A stretch of DNA of 64,000 nt from Collimonas arenae (lineage in GTDB: Bacteria > Pseudomonadota > Gammaproteobacteria > Burkholderiales > Burkholderiaceae_D): NCBI RefSeq assembly GCF_001584165.1, contig NZ_CP013233.1:3108620-3172619 (forward strand), in the 5' to 3' direction. The position numbers were made by a program, and so were the translations under genes. This document shows, one piece after another, positions 18,625-29,300 of the stretch (position 1 is its first letter; each line of letters opens with the position of its first letter). Below the pieces are notes generated by a model. That model made no database searches, had not been told where the DNA came from, and worked only from the letters and a program-made list of their open reading frames with translations.

Positions 18625-19836
18625 ATGAAAAAACTGCCGACCACGCATCGTATTGCGTTGCTGTTCAACGCCAACAAGATCTACGATCGCGGCATCATCA
18701 CGGGCATCGGCAATTACCTGAGTAGCACCCGGGCGTCCTGGGACCTGTTCCTGGAAGAGGATTTCCGCTGCCGCCTGCCGGGCATCGAACGCTGGCATGG
18801 GGATGGGATCATCGCCGACTTCGATGATCCGGCAGTCTGCGAGGCGCTCTCGGGCAGTCGCCTGCCAGTGGTTGCAGTGGGCGGTTCGTATCAGGACGAG
18901 GCCGACTATCCGCAGCATATTCCGTATGTCGCAACCGACAATTTCAAGCTGATCAAACTGGCCTACGATCATCTGATCGAAGCAGGACTGACGCGCTTTG
19001 CCTGTTTTAGCCTGCCGGAGGCGCCAGTCAACCGCTGGGCGCAGGAACGCGAAAGAGCCTTTCAGCGGCTGATGCAAAGAGATGGCATGGCGGCTGAAAT
19101 TTATCGCGGCGTCAGCACCAGCGCACCGGCCTGGGATACCGCAGTGGAACAGCAGATCGCGTGGCTGCACAGCCTACCCAAGCCAATCGGCATTATTGCC
19201 GTCAGCGACGCGCGCGCGCGGCAATTGCTGCAGGCTTGTCTGAGCGCCGGCATCGCGGTGCCGGAGCAAGTAGCGCTGATCGGCATCGACAACGATCCGC
19301 TGGCGCGCACGCTGACGCGGGTGCCGCTCAGTTCAGTAATCCAGGGCACCGAAGAAATGGGACGCACCGCTGCCCACTTGCTGCATCAGATGCTGCATGG
19401 CGTGCAGCTCGGCGGCAGCTGCATCCTGGTGCCTCCGATCGGCATCAATGTGCTCGCCTCAAGCCAGCATGAACCGCTCAGCCATCCGCACGTGATGCAA
19501 GCTCTGCATTTCATCCGCCAATACGCCTGCCAGGGAATCAAGACCGAGCAGGTAGCCGACTATGTCGGCGTCTCGCGCTCATCGCTCGAATCGTATTTCC
19601 GACGCGAACTCGGGCGCAGCGTACACGATGAAATCCTGCGCTTCAAACTTGACGCGGCGAAGACCATCCTCGAGCACGAAACCCGCAGCATTGCCGAGAT
19701 CGCCGTCAGTTGCGGCTTCACCTCTGTGCAGTACATGCACGCGGTATTCAAGCGCGAACTCGGCTGCACCCCCCGCGAATACCAGGAGCGCGCTGCACAG
19801 GCTTCATTACAGGCCGTCAAGCAGCTGCAATCATGA
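18625..19836 (+). CDS. xylR: Xylose operon transcriptional activator
   Basis: 403-residue AraC-family regulator. A periplasmic-binding-protein-like sensor domain occupies about residues 8-280 (HRIALLFNANKIYDRGIITGIG; VALIGIDNDPLARTL). A C-terminal pair of HTH motifs lies at about 295-390 (IKTEQVADYVGVSRSSLESYFRREL; IAEIAVSCGFTSVQYMHAVFKRELG). This layout is that of E. coli XylR, which binds D-xylose and activates the xyl operons. AGGAGA precedes ATG 18625. Divergent from xylA. Confidence 0.95.
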   Translation: MKKLPTTHRIALLFNANKIYDRGIITGIGNYLSSTRASWDLFLEEDFRCRLPGIERWHGDGIIADFDDPAVCEALSGSRLPVVAVGGSYQDEADYPQHIPYVATDNFKLIKLAYDHLIEAGLTRFACFSLPEAPVNRWAQERERAFQRLMQRDGMAAEIYRGVSTSAPAWDTAVEQQIAWLHSLPKPIGIIAVSDARARQLLQACLSAGIAVPEQVALIGIDNDPLARTLTRVPLSSVIQGTEEMGRTAAHLLHQMLHGVQLGGSCILVPPIGINVLASSQHEPLSHPHVMQALHFIRQYACQGIKTEQVADYVGVSRSSLESYFRRELGRSVHDEILRFKLDAAKTILEHETRSIAEIAVSCGFTSVQYMHAVFKRELGCTPREYQERAAQASLQAVKQLQS

Positions 19837-19870
19837 TCAACCAATCGGCCACCACCTCATCTTTCCAGCC

Positions 19871-20917
19871 ATGATCCAATTTCCCATTACCAGCAGCGAC
19901 ACCGACAACGGCGATACTTTGTACACGCTGCAAAATGCGCAAGACATGCGTATTACCATCAGCAATCGCGGAGCGACGCTGATCTCGTGGTTCGCTCCTG
20001 ATCGCTACGGCCGCATGGCCGATATCCTGCTCGGGTATCCCGACGCCCAAGCCTACGTCGGCAACAAGGAGTACTTCGGCGCACTGGTCGGGCGCTGGGC
20101 CAACCGCATTGCCGGCGGCCGCTTCGCGGTCGATGGCGCCGATTACCTGGTTGACCGCAATGAAGCCGGCAACCACCTGCACGGCGGTGACAGCGGCTTC
20201 CACCTGGCGCGCTGGCAGGCCCGTCCGGAAGAAGACGGTTTGCGCCTGACGCTGATGTCGCCCGAAGGCGAAGCCGGATTTCCCGGCAACCTGCAGGTTA
20301 CAGTTCTGTACCGGCTGGACGATCAGGGAAGCCTGTCGATCGACTACCAGGCCATCACGGATGCACCGACGCCGGTCAACCTGACTTCTCATGGCTATTT
20401 CAATTTGAATGGCGGCAGCAGCGGCATAGGCGATCATCTGCTAACGATCGATGCCGATCATTTCCTGAAGATAGACAAGCAACTGATTCCGGTGGAAGCA
20501 GCCGAAGTCGCCGGCACTGCCTTCGATTTCCGCCAACCGGCCCCGATCGGCCCGCGACTGTCCTGGCCGGACGCACAAATTGCGCTGGCCGGCGGCTTCG
20601 ATCATTGTTATTGCCTGGATTGGGACGACGACAAACAGCGTGGCAACTTGCGCACAGTGGCCAATGTCTATGACCCTGGCTCGGGACGCGAGCTGTCGCT
20701 CGCCACGACCGAAACCGGCTTGCAGTTCTATAGCGGGAATTTCCTGGGCGGCGTACAGGGGCGCGGCGCCACACCGTATGCCACCCACGACGGCTTCTGC
20801 CTCGAAGCGCAGGCCTACCCCAACCAGGTCAACGGCCCCGACGCCGAAGCAGTCATACTGCGGCCGGGCCAGGTCTATCGACAAACCACCGTCTACAGCC
20901 TGGGAGTGAGGCGCTGA
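19871..20917 (+). CDS. Aldose 1-epimerase (galactose mutarotase family)
   Basis: 348-residue beta-sandwich epimerase interconverting alpha and beta anomers of free aldoses. Conserved pieces are YFGALVGRWANRIAGGRF near residue 75, the catalytic His in NLTSHGYFNLNG near residue 175, and the catalytic Glu in FCLEAQAYPNQVN near residue 312. Chosen start 19871 (MIQFPITSSD); the open frame extends through the end of xylR but without a signal. It lies 34 bases after xylR, so it likely serves xylose mutarotation and may be co-transcribed with xylR. Confidence 0.9.
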   Translation: MIQFPITSSDTDNGDTLYTLQNAQDMRITISNRGATLISWFAPDRYGRMADILLGYPDAQAYVGNKEYFGALVGRWANRIAGGRFAVDGADYLVDRNEAGNHLHGGDSGFHLARWQARPEEDGLRLTLMSPEGEAGFPGNLQVTVLYRLDDQGSLSIDYQAITDAPTPVNLTSHGYFNLNGGSSGIGDHLLTIDADHFLKIDKQLIPVEAAEVAGTAFDFRQPAPIGPRLSWPDAQIALAGGFDHCYCLDWDDDKQRGNLRTVANVYDPGSGRELSLATTETGLQFYSGNFLGGVQGRGATPYATHDGFCLEAQAYPNQVNGPDAEAVILRPGQVYRQTTVYSLGVRR

Positions 20918-21080
20918 GCCGATCTTTATGTAAGTTTCCCGTAAGTTTCAAGCAAGTCCTGCGTAAGGTTTCAATTGCACACTCCAGTAGAACCCATTTC
21001 ATCAATATCCGGATTTGCACCTACGAGCATTGATTAAATGGGTTCTGGCAATACAAATATAAATAATCTAGGAGACAGGC

Positions 21081-22765
21081 ATGGCCACATTACAACCGAC
21101 CGCAGGTGGGCTTAAACCGGCCGCACGCGGCATTACTCCAGAGGAACGCAAAGTCATTTTTGCGTCATCCCTCGGCACCGTTTTCGAATGGTACGACTTC
21201 TACCTGTACGGTTCGCTGGCGGCAATTATCGCCAAGCAGTTCTTTTCCGGCACCGATCCGAATACCGGCTTCATCTTTGCCCTGCTGGCATTTGCGGCGG
21301 GCTTTATCGTGCGGCCGTTCGGCGCACTGGTGTTCGGCCGCCTGGGCGACATGATCGGCCGCAAATTCACGTTCCTGGTGACGATCCTGATCATGGGGCA
21401 TCGACCTTCATCGTCGGCATCCTGCCGAACTATGCAAGCATCGGCATTGCCGCGCCAATCATCCTGATTACCCTGCGCATCTTGCAGGGCCTGGCCCTGG
21501 GCGGTGAGTATGGCGGCGCTGCCACTTATGTGGCCGAGCATGCTCCGGATGACAAGCGCGGCGCGTTCACTTCCTGGATCCAGACCACTGCAACAATGGG
21601 CCTGTTCCTGTCGCTGCTGGTGATCCTGGGAGTGCGCAGCGCAGTTGGCGAAGAAGCGTTTTCGTCGTGGGGTTGGCGCATTCCGTTCCTGGTTTCGGTG
21701 ATCTTGCTGGCGGTGTCGGTCTGGATCCGTCTGTCGATGAATGAATCGCCTGCGTTCGCCAAGATGAAAGCAGAAGGCAAGACCTCCAAAGCGCCGCTGA
21801 CCGAAGCCTTTGGCCAATGGAAAAACCTGAAACTGGTGATCCTGGCCCTGATCGGCCTGACCGCCGGCCAGGCTGTGGTTTGGTACACAGGCCAGTTCTA
21901 CGCGCTGTTCTTCCTGACCCAGTCGCTCAAGGTCGACATGTCGACCGCCAACATCCTGATCGCGCTGGCCCTGCTGCTGGGGACACCGTTTTTCGTGATC
22001 TTCGGCTCGCTGTCGGACAAGATCGGCCGTAAGCCAATCATCATGGCCGGCTGCCTGATTGCAGCGCTGACCTACTTCCCGATCTTTTCCGGCCTGACCC
22101 ACTACGCCAATCCGGCGCTGGAAGCCGCACTGAAAAACGCTCCGGTGATCGTGACTGCCGATCCGGCTACCTGCCAGTTCCAGTTCAACCCGACCGGCAC
22201 CAAGAAATTCACGTCATCCTGCGATATCGCCAAGGCCAAGCTGTCGGCTGCTTCGGTGAATTATGAGAATGTGGCTGGTGCGCCAGGTTCAGCCGCCACC
22301 ATCAAGATCGGCGACAAGATTCTGACATCGTACGATGCCAGCGGTCTGTCGAAGGAAGACGCTGCGGCCAAGGACAAGGCCTTCTCGGCTGAACTGTCGG
22401 CCGACATCAAGGGTGCAGGCTATCCGACCAAGGCCGATCCAGATCAGATGAACAAGCCGATGGTATTGCTGCTGTTGTTCATCCTGGTGATCTACGTGAC
22501 CATGGTGTACGGTCCGATTGCGGCGATGCTGGTGGAAATGTTCCCGACCCGCATCCGCTACACTTCGATGTCGATGCCTTACCACATCGGTAACGGCTGG
22601 TTCGGCGGTTTGCTGCCAACCACGGCGTTTGCGCTGGTGGCGTTCAAGGGCGATATTTACTACGGCCTGTGGTATCCGATCGTGATCGCTGCCGCCACTT
22701 TCGTGATCGGCATGCTGTTCGTCAAGGAAACCAAGGACTACGATATTTACCAGGCCGAGCGCTAA
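21081..22765 (+). pseudogene. MHS-type MFS transporter, broken by an apparent 1-base deletion
   Basis: A metabolite:H+ symporter-family protein of about 561 residues if repaired. The first frame gives MATLQPTAGGLKP ... SSLGTVFEWYDFYLYGSL ... GRLGDMIGRKFTFLVTILIMG, then loses the family sequence at the G-run 21395-21398. From there the +2 frame continues ASTFIVGILPNYASIG to YDIYQAER. One extra G (ATG GGG GCA TCG) restores the protein exactly. An insertion of roughly 110 residues (about 350-460 of the repaired protein, with PATCQFQFNPTGTKKF and SSCDIAKAKLS) splits the C-terminal helices. Substrate unknown; dicarboxylate, shikimate or compatible solute transport are all possible. Confidence 0.85.
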
Positions 22766-23155
22766 TGAAATAAATGGCATATGCTTACGGCTGTGCCTGA
22801 GCTGCAAGACAAGCCGCCAGATGGTTCTGGCGGCTTTTTTCATTGTCCGGCGGTAAAGAGGATCCGACAGACCGTAGCGGACCTTGCATGGCCGGCAGAA
22901 GAGGCGTAACCGTACGAAAATACGGCACGCATCGTAGCGTCGACATTGTGGCGTGTAGCAGGTTTTTCGCGGCCCCTGTCCATGACCCGCATTATTTGGT
23001 ATTGTCAGCCCCCTGGCCGCGAATACCGGTGGCGAGTTCCATGGCCAATTGAAATTAACAAAACAACATCAACCATTACGTACTGCCGCTGCCATCATCC
23101 TTCTCATCTATCAACGATTATTGCGATGCATCCATCGTCGCAGCCCCTTTCCACT
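22766..23155. other. Intergenic region between MHS transporter and purT
   Basis: Contains the transporter's terminator at 22812-22841 and about 310 bases of leader before purT. No gene is visible. No riboswitch fold was recognised by eye. Confidence 0.5.
22812..22841 (+). terminator. Rho-independent terminator of the MHS transporter gene
   Basis: Stem AGCCGCCAGA / TCTGGCGGCT with a TGGT loop followed by TTTTT, about 60 bases after the stop. Confidence 0.88.
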
Positions 23156-24367
23156 ATGAAGACACCAATCAGACTCGGTACCCCGCTCTCTCCTTCCGCC
23201 ACCAAAGTCATGCTGCTGGGTTCCGGCGAACTCGGCAAGGAAGTCATTATTTCGCTGCAACGGCTTGGTGTCGAAGTGATTGCCGTCGACCGTTATCCGA
23301 ATGCCCCGGGCCATCAGGTTGCACATCGTTCGCACGTCATCAACATGGCCGATGGCGCCGCGCTGGAGGCATTGATTGCGCAAGAGAAACCGGACCTGAT
23401 CGTGCCGGAAATCGAAGCCATTGCCACCGAAACCCTGGTCGCTCTGGAGGCTGCCGGCAAAGTCACCGTGATTCCGACCGCTCGCGCCGCGTGGCTGACC
23501 ATGAATCGCGAAGGGATCCGCCGCCTCGCTGGCGAGACGCTGGCCTTGGCGACCTCGCCTTACCGTTTTGCCAATAACCTGGCAGAACTGAAAGCAGCTT
23601 GCGCCGAAATCGGCTTTCCCTGCGTCATCAAGCCGGTCATGTCTTCATCCGGCAAGGGCCAGTCGAAGATTGACGGCGCCGACGAAGTGGAAGCCGCCTG
23701 GGCCTATGCCGCTGCCGGCGGCCGGGTCGATTCGGGCCGGGTCATTGTTGAAGGCTTCATTGATTTCGATTATGAAATCACCTTGTTGACCGTACGCGCG
23801 CTGGAACAGGACGGCAGCATCGCCACCCATTTCTGCGAGCCGATCGGCCACGTCCAGGTGCAGGGCGACTATGTCGAATCCTGGCAGCCGCATCCGATGC
23901 ATCCCGACGCGCTGTTGAAAGCGCGCGATATCGCCAAGAAAGTGACCGACAACCTGGGTGGCCTGGGCTTGTTTGGGGTTGAATTATTCGTCAAGAACGA
24001 CATGGTCTGGTTCTCCGAAGTCAGCCCACGTCCACACGACACCGGCATGGTGACCATGGCCAGCCAGCAGCAAAGTGAGTTCGAACTGCATGCCAAGGCG
24101 ATCCTCGGCTTGCCGGTCAACGTCGCTTTGCGTAGCCCGGCAGCGTCGGCGGTGATCTACGGTCAGCACGATGCCAAAGGGATTGCGTTTGAGGGCGTGG
24201 CGGATGCCATGCGCGGGCCGGGCGTCGATATCCGCCTGTTCGGCAAGCCGGAATCGTTCGCACGCCGACGCATGGGCGTTGCGTTGGCCACCGCGGATGA
24301 CGTCGAGACTGCACGCACGCGGGCGAAACAGGCTGCCGCCAAGGTCAAACCGGTGGTGGTCGGCTAA
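23156..24367 (+). CDS. purT: Phosphoribosylglycinamide formyltransferase 2 (formate-dependent)
   Basis: 403-residue ATP-grasp enzyme making formylglycinamide ribonucleotide from GAR, formate and ATP in purine synthesis. It opens [30 protein letters not shown], matching the E. coli PurT start. ATP-grasp residues are visible in [16 protein letters not shown] near residue 157 and in [10 protein letters not shown] / [13 protein letters not shown] near residues 270-300. An in-frame ATG at 23126 is possible, but family alignment favours 23156. A GC-rich hairpin at 24405-24424 follows. Confidence 0.95.
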   Translation: MKTPIRLGTPLSPSATKVMLLGSGELGKEVIISLQRLGVEVIAVDRYPNAPGHQVAHRSHVINMADGAALEALIAQEKPDLIVPEIEAIATETLVALEAAGKVTVIPTARAAWLTMNREGIRRLAGETLALATSPYRFANNLAELKAACAEIGFPCVIKPVMSSSGKGQSKIDGADEVEAAWAYAAAGGRVDSGRVIVEGFIDFDYEITLLTVRALEQDGSIATHFCEPIGHVQVQGDYVESWQPHPMHPDALLKARDIAKKVTDNLGGLGLFGVELFVKNDMVWFSEVSPRPHDTGMVTMASQQQSEFELHAKAILGLPVNVALRSPAASAVIYGQHDAKGIAFEGVADAMRGPGVDIRLFGKPESFARRRMGVALATADDVETARTRAKQAAAKVKPVVVG

Positions 24368-24404
24368 TCACCAAGACAGAAGCATTTGCAGCAAATGAAA
24401 GAGA

Positions 24405-24424
24405 CATCGCCCCGAGCGGGGCGA
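24405..24424. other. GC-rich hairpin between purT and nadB
   Basis: Perfect palindrome ATCGCCCC/GGGGCGAT with a four-base loop. There is no T-run after it, so it is not a canonical terminator. It may partly attenuate or stabilise the purT 3' end. Confidence 0.4.
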
Positions 24425-24454
24425 TCCCAATAGAAAAACAACCAACAACTTGCC

Positions 24455-26056
24455 ATGAAATTCGATGTCGCCATTATCGGTAGCGGGCTAGCCGGCCTTT
24501 CAGTCGCACTGCACCTTGCGGAAAACAACAAGGTCGCGGTGATTTCCAAACGCGCGCTGCTCGACGGCGCCAGCAACTGGGCCCAAGGAGGGATTGCCGC
24601 CGTGCTGGATTCGGGCGACAGCCACCAGCAGCACATTGACGACACGCTCATTGCCGGCGCCGGCCTGTGTGACGAAAGCGCGACCCGCTTCATCGTCGAA
24701 AACGGCCGCGCCGCGATCGAATGGCTAATCGAACAAGGCGTGCCGTTTACACCCGACGCCAGCGCCGAACTGGGTTTCCACCTGACCCGCGAGGGCGGCC
24801 ACAGCCAGCGCCGCATCATCCACGCTGCCGATGCTACCGGTCATGCGGTGCAGGTCACGCTGGAACAGAAGGTACGCGCCCATCCGAACATCACGCTGCT
24901 CGAAGATCATTACGCCATCGACCTGATTACGTCGAAAAAGGTCGCCACCGGCGATACCGAACCGCGTTGCCTTGGCCTGTACGCCAAGAACGTCAAGACC
25001 GGCAAGGTGCTGACCCTGGCGGCCGATCATACGGTGCTCGCCACCGGCGGTGCCGGCAAGGTCTATCTGTACACCACCAACCCGGACAGTGCTACCGGCG
25101 ACGGCATCGCCATGGCCTGGCGCGCCGGCTGCCGCATCGCCAACATGGAATTCATCCAGTTCCATCCGACCTGCCTGTATCACCCGTATGCCAAATCCTT
25201 CCTGATTACCGAAGCCATCCGTGGCGAAGGCGGCGTGCTCAAGTTGCCGGATACCGAAGGCGCCGACGCCGGCCAGCGTTTCATGCCAGCCCACGATGAG
25301 CGCGCCGAACTGGCGCCGCGCGACGTGGTCGCCCGAGCCATCGACTTCGAGATGAAGAAGCGCGGCCTGGATCATGTCGACCTCGACATCACCCACAAAT
25401 CGCCGGAATTCCTCAAAGAACATTTCCCGACCATCTACGCACGCTGCCTGGAACTCGGCATCGATATCACCAAGCAGGCAATTCCGGTGGTGCCCGCGGT
25501 CCACTTCACCTGCGGCGGCATCGTCACTGACCTCAACGGCCGTACCGACCTGCCGGGCTTGTATGCGGTCGGCGAGACCGCTTACACTGGCCTGCACGGC
25601 GCCAACCGCCTGGCCAGCAATTCGCTGCTGGAATGCGTAGTGGTCGGCCGCGCCGCCGCCAAGTACATCGAACAGCAGGAAAAGCCGAAAGCCGTGCCGC
25701 TGCCAGCCTGGGATGAAAGCCGGGTGACCGACGCCGACGAGGAAGTGGTGATTTCCCACAACTGGGATGAGCTGCGCCGCTTCATGTGGAACTACGTTGG
25801 CATCGTCCGCACCAACAAGCGCCTGGAACGTGCACAGCATCGCATCCGTCTGCTCAAGGAAGAGATCGACGAGTACTACGCCCACTTCCGCATAAGCCGC
25901 GATCTGCTGGAGTTGCGCAACCTGGTGCAGGTGGCGTCGCTGATCGTCGAAAGTGCGCTGTCGCGCCATGAAAGCCGCGGTTTGCATTACAGCCAAGACT
26001 ATCCTGAAACCCTGGCAAAGGCACTGCCGACCGTATTGACCCCGCAACGCCGGTAA
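24455..26056 (+). CDS. nadB: L-aspartate oxidase
   Basis: 533-residue FAD enzyme oxidising L-aspartate to iminoaspartate, the first step of de novo NAD synthesis. The dinucleotide-binding motif [15 protein letters not shown] is near residue 4. Further family blocks are [15 protein letters not shown] near residue 36, [13 protein letters not shown] near residue 230, the active-site loop with [25 protein letters not shown] (residues about 350-375), and [13 protein letters not shown]. Its partners nadA and nadC lie 10.7 kb away on the opposite strand, across the glycosylation operon. Confidence 0.96.
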   Translation: MKFDVAIIGSGLAGLSVALHLAENNKVAVISKRALLDGASNWAQGGIAAVLDSGDSHQQHIDDTLIAGAGLCDESATRFIVENGRAAIEWLIEQGVPFTPDASAELGFHLTREGGHSQRRIIHAADATGHAVQVTLEQKVRAHPNITLLEDHYAIDLITSKKVATGDTEPRCLGLYAKNVKTGKVLTLAADHTVLATGGAGKVYLYTTNPDSATGDGIAMAWRAGCRIANMEFIQFHPTCLYHPYAKSFLITEAIRGEGGVLKLPDTEGADAGQRFMPAHDERAELAPRDVVARAIDFEMKKRGLDHVDLDITHKSPEFLKEHFPTIYARCLELGIDITKQAIPVVPAVHFTCGGIVTDLNGRTDLPGLYAVGETAYTGLHGANRLASNSLLECVVVGRAAAKYIEQQEKPKAVPLPAWDESRVTDADEEVVISHNWDELRRFMWNYVGIVRTNKRLERAQHRIRLLKEEIDEYYAHFRISRDLLELRNLVQVASLIVESALSRHESRGLHYSQDYPETLAKALPTVLTPQRR

Positions 26057-26233
26057 TTCAATCCACCTATCACACCACGCCGGAGCGCCGTCCCCGGCGT
26101 GTCTCCCGCCTCGCAAGCATCCTCTGCCGCCACTCAATCGTCAGCACAAGTCATTCCATCCCATTGCTCAAAGTAAGCGTTCTTATCGCGTATCTTCACG
26201 CGATTGAATAGCGGTTGCCAATGAGAGCATTCA

Positions 26234-26263
26234 AAACCATGGGGAAATCCCATGGTTTTTTGC
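26234..26263 (+). terminator. Rho-independent terminator downstream of nadB
   Basis: AAAACCATGGG and CCCATGGTTTTTT flank GAAAT. It lies upstream of the glycosyltransferase start at 26333, so the glycosylation operon needs its own promoter in the 70 bases between or reads through this site. Confidence 0.8.
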
Positions 26264-26332
26264 TTTTCGCCATCAGCAAGGGCTCAGCTTCTTGCCGGCA
26301 CATCAACCCTCATTTGGAACTACCTGGACAAT

Positions 26333-29300
26333 ATGACTGCGTCTTCCGCGCCACAGCATTTAGCTGATGCCTCTCAACGCAAGCAGAGGCCCATCGCCGT
26401 CGGCGCCGGGCCGTCCGCCAAGCAAATCGACAAAGTTCAATTGCTGCTTGGCCGCCAGCGCCTCGATGAAGCAGAATCGGCCATCCGCTCGCTGCTTGTA
26501 CATTTTCCGCGCAATGGATTCTGCTGGAAATTGCTTGGGGTAGCACTATGGAATCAGCAGCGGCCGGCCGATGCATTGCTGCCGATGCAGGAAGCGCTCA
26601 GGTTGATGCCAACAGATGCCGAAGCGCATAAAAACCTCGGCGTCGCGCTCCTGGAATTGCGTCGCTACCCCGAGGCGGAAACGTGCCTGCGTGAAGCCCT
26701 CAGACTGGCGCCCAACTCCGCTGAAATCCACATGAGTCTGGGCAGCGTCTTGCAGCAAAGCGGAAGGCCGGACGAAGCGGAAGCGATCTATCGCAGTGCG
26801 CTGAAGTGTCATACGGTGCTGGCAATTCCAGCCGGCTCACTAGGCGACATTTACAACAACCTGGGCAATACACTACGTGTCAAAGGCTGCTTGACAGAAG
26901 CCGAAGCGAGCTATCTGCGTTCGCTGGAACTACGACCTAACGTTGCGCAGGTATACGACAATCTTGGCAGTGCGTTGCTGGAACTGGGAAAATTTTCGGC
27001 GTCGCAGGCGAGCTTTCGCCAGGCGCTGCAGATTGCACCGGCCATGGCATCTGCCCACAGCAACCTGCTGTTCTGCGCCAGCAACAACGCCGATGTCTCT
27101 CCGGCAGAATTGTTTACCGAACACCTGCGCTTCGCCGAACAATTCGAGGCACCTCTGCGCCCGCACTGGCCCGCGCACACCAATTCGCGCGAGCCAGAAC
27201 GCCGCCTGCAAATCGGCCTGGTCTCCGGCGACTTGCGCAACCATGCCGTCGCCTTCTTCCTGGAACCGATACTGGCCAAGCTGGCTTCGAACACCGCATT
27301 GTCGATCCATGCCTATTCGAACCACGTCATCCACGATGCCGTCAGCCAGCGCCTGCAAAGCCACGTCGCACACTGGCACGCTATTGCCGACCTCAGCGAT
27401 GCCGCACTCGCAGAAAAAATCATTGCCGATCGCATCGATATCCTGATCGACCTGTCCGGCCATACCGGCTCCAACCGCCTGCTGACATTCGCTCGCAAGC
27501 CCGCACCCGTGCAGGCCAGCTGGATCGGCTATCCGGGCAGCACCGGCTTGCGTGCCATGGATTATTTCTTCAGCGATTCCTGTCTGCTGCCGCCCGGACA
27601 ATTCGACGATCAATTCACCGAGAAACTTGCCTATTTACCGGCCAGCGCGACGTTTCTGCCCAATCCCGACGCACCACCGGTCAATGCCCTGCCCGCACTC
27701 GGCAACGGTTACCTGACCTTTGGCAGCTTCAACCGCCCCAGCAAACTCAATCCCGGCGTCATCGCCCTCTGGTCGCAATTGCTACGCGCCATACCGAATG
27801 CCCGCATGCTGCTCGGCGCCATGCCGACCGATGGCGATAACACGCAATTGATCTCCTGGTTCGCGGCTGAAGGGATTGCAGTTGACCGCCTCGATTTCCA
27901 TCCACGTGCCGGTATGGCTGACTACCTGGCTCTGCATCAACAAGTCGATTTCTGTCTCGATACCTTTCCCTATGCCGGCGGCACCACTACCCTGCACGCA
28001 TTATGGATGGGTGTACCAACCTTGACGCTGGCCGGTAACACCGTAGCAGGACGGTCTGGCGCAGGCATCCTGGCGCAGGTTGGACTGGATCAATTCATCG
28101 CACAAAGTGCAGAGGAATTCGTACGCAACGGCTTGACGTGGGCCGGCAACCCGGCAGCACTGGCCGAGATCCGCAGCAGTTTGCGTGAACGCTTCATCAG
28201 TTCACCATACAGTCAACCAGCAACCGTCGCCAATGGTCTGGCTGCTGCTTTGCGCACCATGTGGCGGCGCTGGTGTAACGGGCAACCGGCCGAAAGCTTT
28301 CACGCCGAAACATCACATTCCCCGAATATCGAACAAGAACTGCAAAACACACTGGAAACTGTTTTGCAACAAGCGATGCAACTGCATCAGGCGGGGCATG
28401 CGCAGGAAGCTGAAATGGTTTGCCGCGCCATACTGGAATCGCAACCCGCTCATGCAAAAACCAATCATCTGCTGGGATTACTGGTCGCCCAAAGTGGCGA
28501 CATTGCTCATGCACTTCGGCACTTCCAGGCGGCCTTGGAGGCTGACCCGGTACAGGGCCAATACTGGTTGAATTTTATCGATGCGTTAATCCTGGATGGT
28601 CAGATTGAAAAAGCTGAACAGTACTTCCGCCTGGGTCGCGACAATGGACTGGAGGGCGAAGAAATCGATAAGCTGGAGCAACGCATTTCAGCCGCCGATA
28701 TCTCGACACATAGCTTGACAGAATTGATACCCCCGTTACAACTACCGCGGTTGTCGACAGCGCAACAATATATCGAGCACGTCCAGCGCCTGCTTTCTGA
28801 AGAGCGTCACGCCGAAGCAGAAAAAATCATTCATTGGTTGCCGTCGCAATTTCCGCAGGACGGATCCTGCTGGAAGCTGCTGGGCTTAACACTATGGCAG
28901 CAGCGCCGCTTTGAACAAGCGCTACCGCCGATGCTGAAGGCGGTCAAACTACTGCCCCGCGATGCTGAATCGCAACGCAATCTGGGCATTACGCAGTTGG
29001 CATTGAAACGCTATGGTGAGGCCGAAGCCAGCCTACGCTCATCCATAGAAATTTCACCTACTTACGCCGAGGCACACAATAGCCTGGGTATCACCTTGTA
29101 TGAAACAGGCCGACTGGATGAAGCGCAAGCCTGTTATCGCCGCGTACTGCAGCTACGGCCCGATTTTGCCGATAGTTATAACAACCTGGCCAATATTTTG
29201 AAGGAAACTGGGCATCTCAGCGAAGCTGCCGAGATGTACAGCCGCTTTCTGCAGACGCATCCGGATCATGCTGGCGTGCATGACCATGTCGGCTGCATTC

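Noticed and set aside
26252..26332. Upstream extension of the double GT41 protein (MVFCFSPSARAQ...)
   Set aside because: It begins inside the nadB terminator hairpin and lacks a ribosome site; MTASSAPQH at 26333 is a better start.
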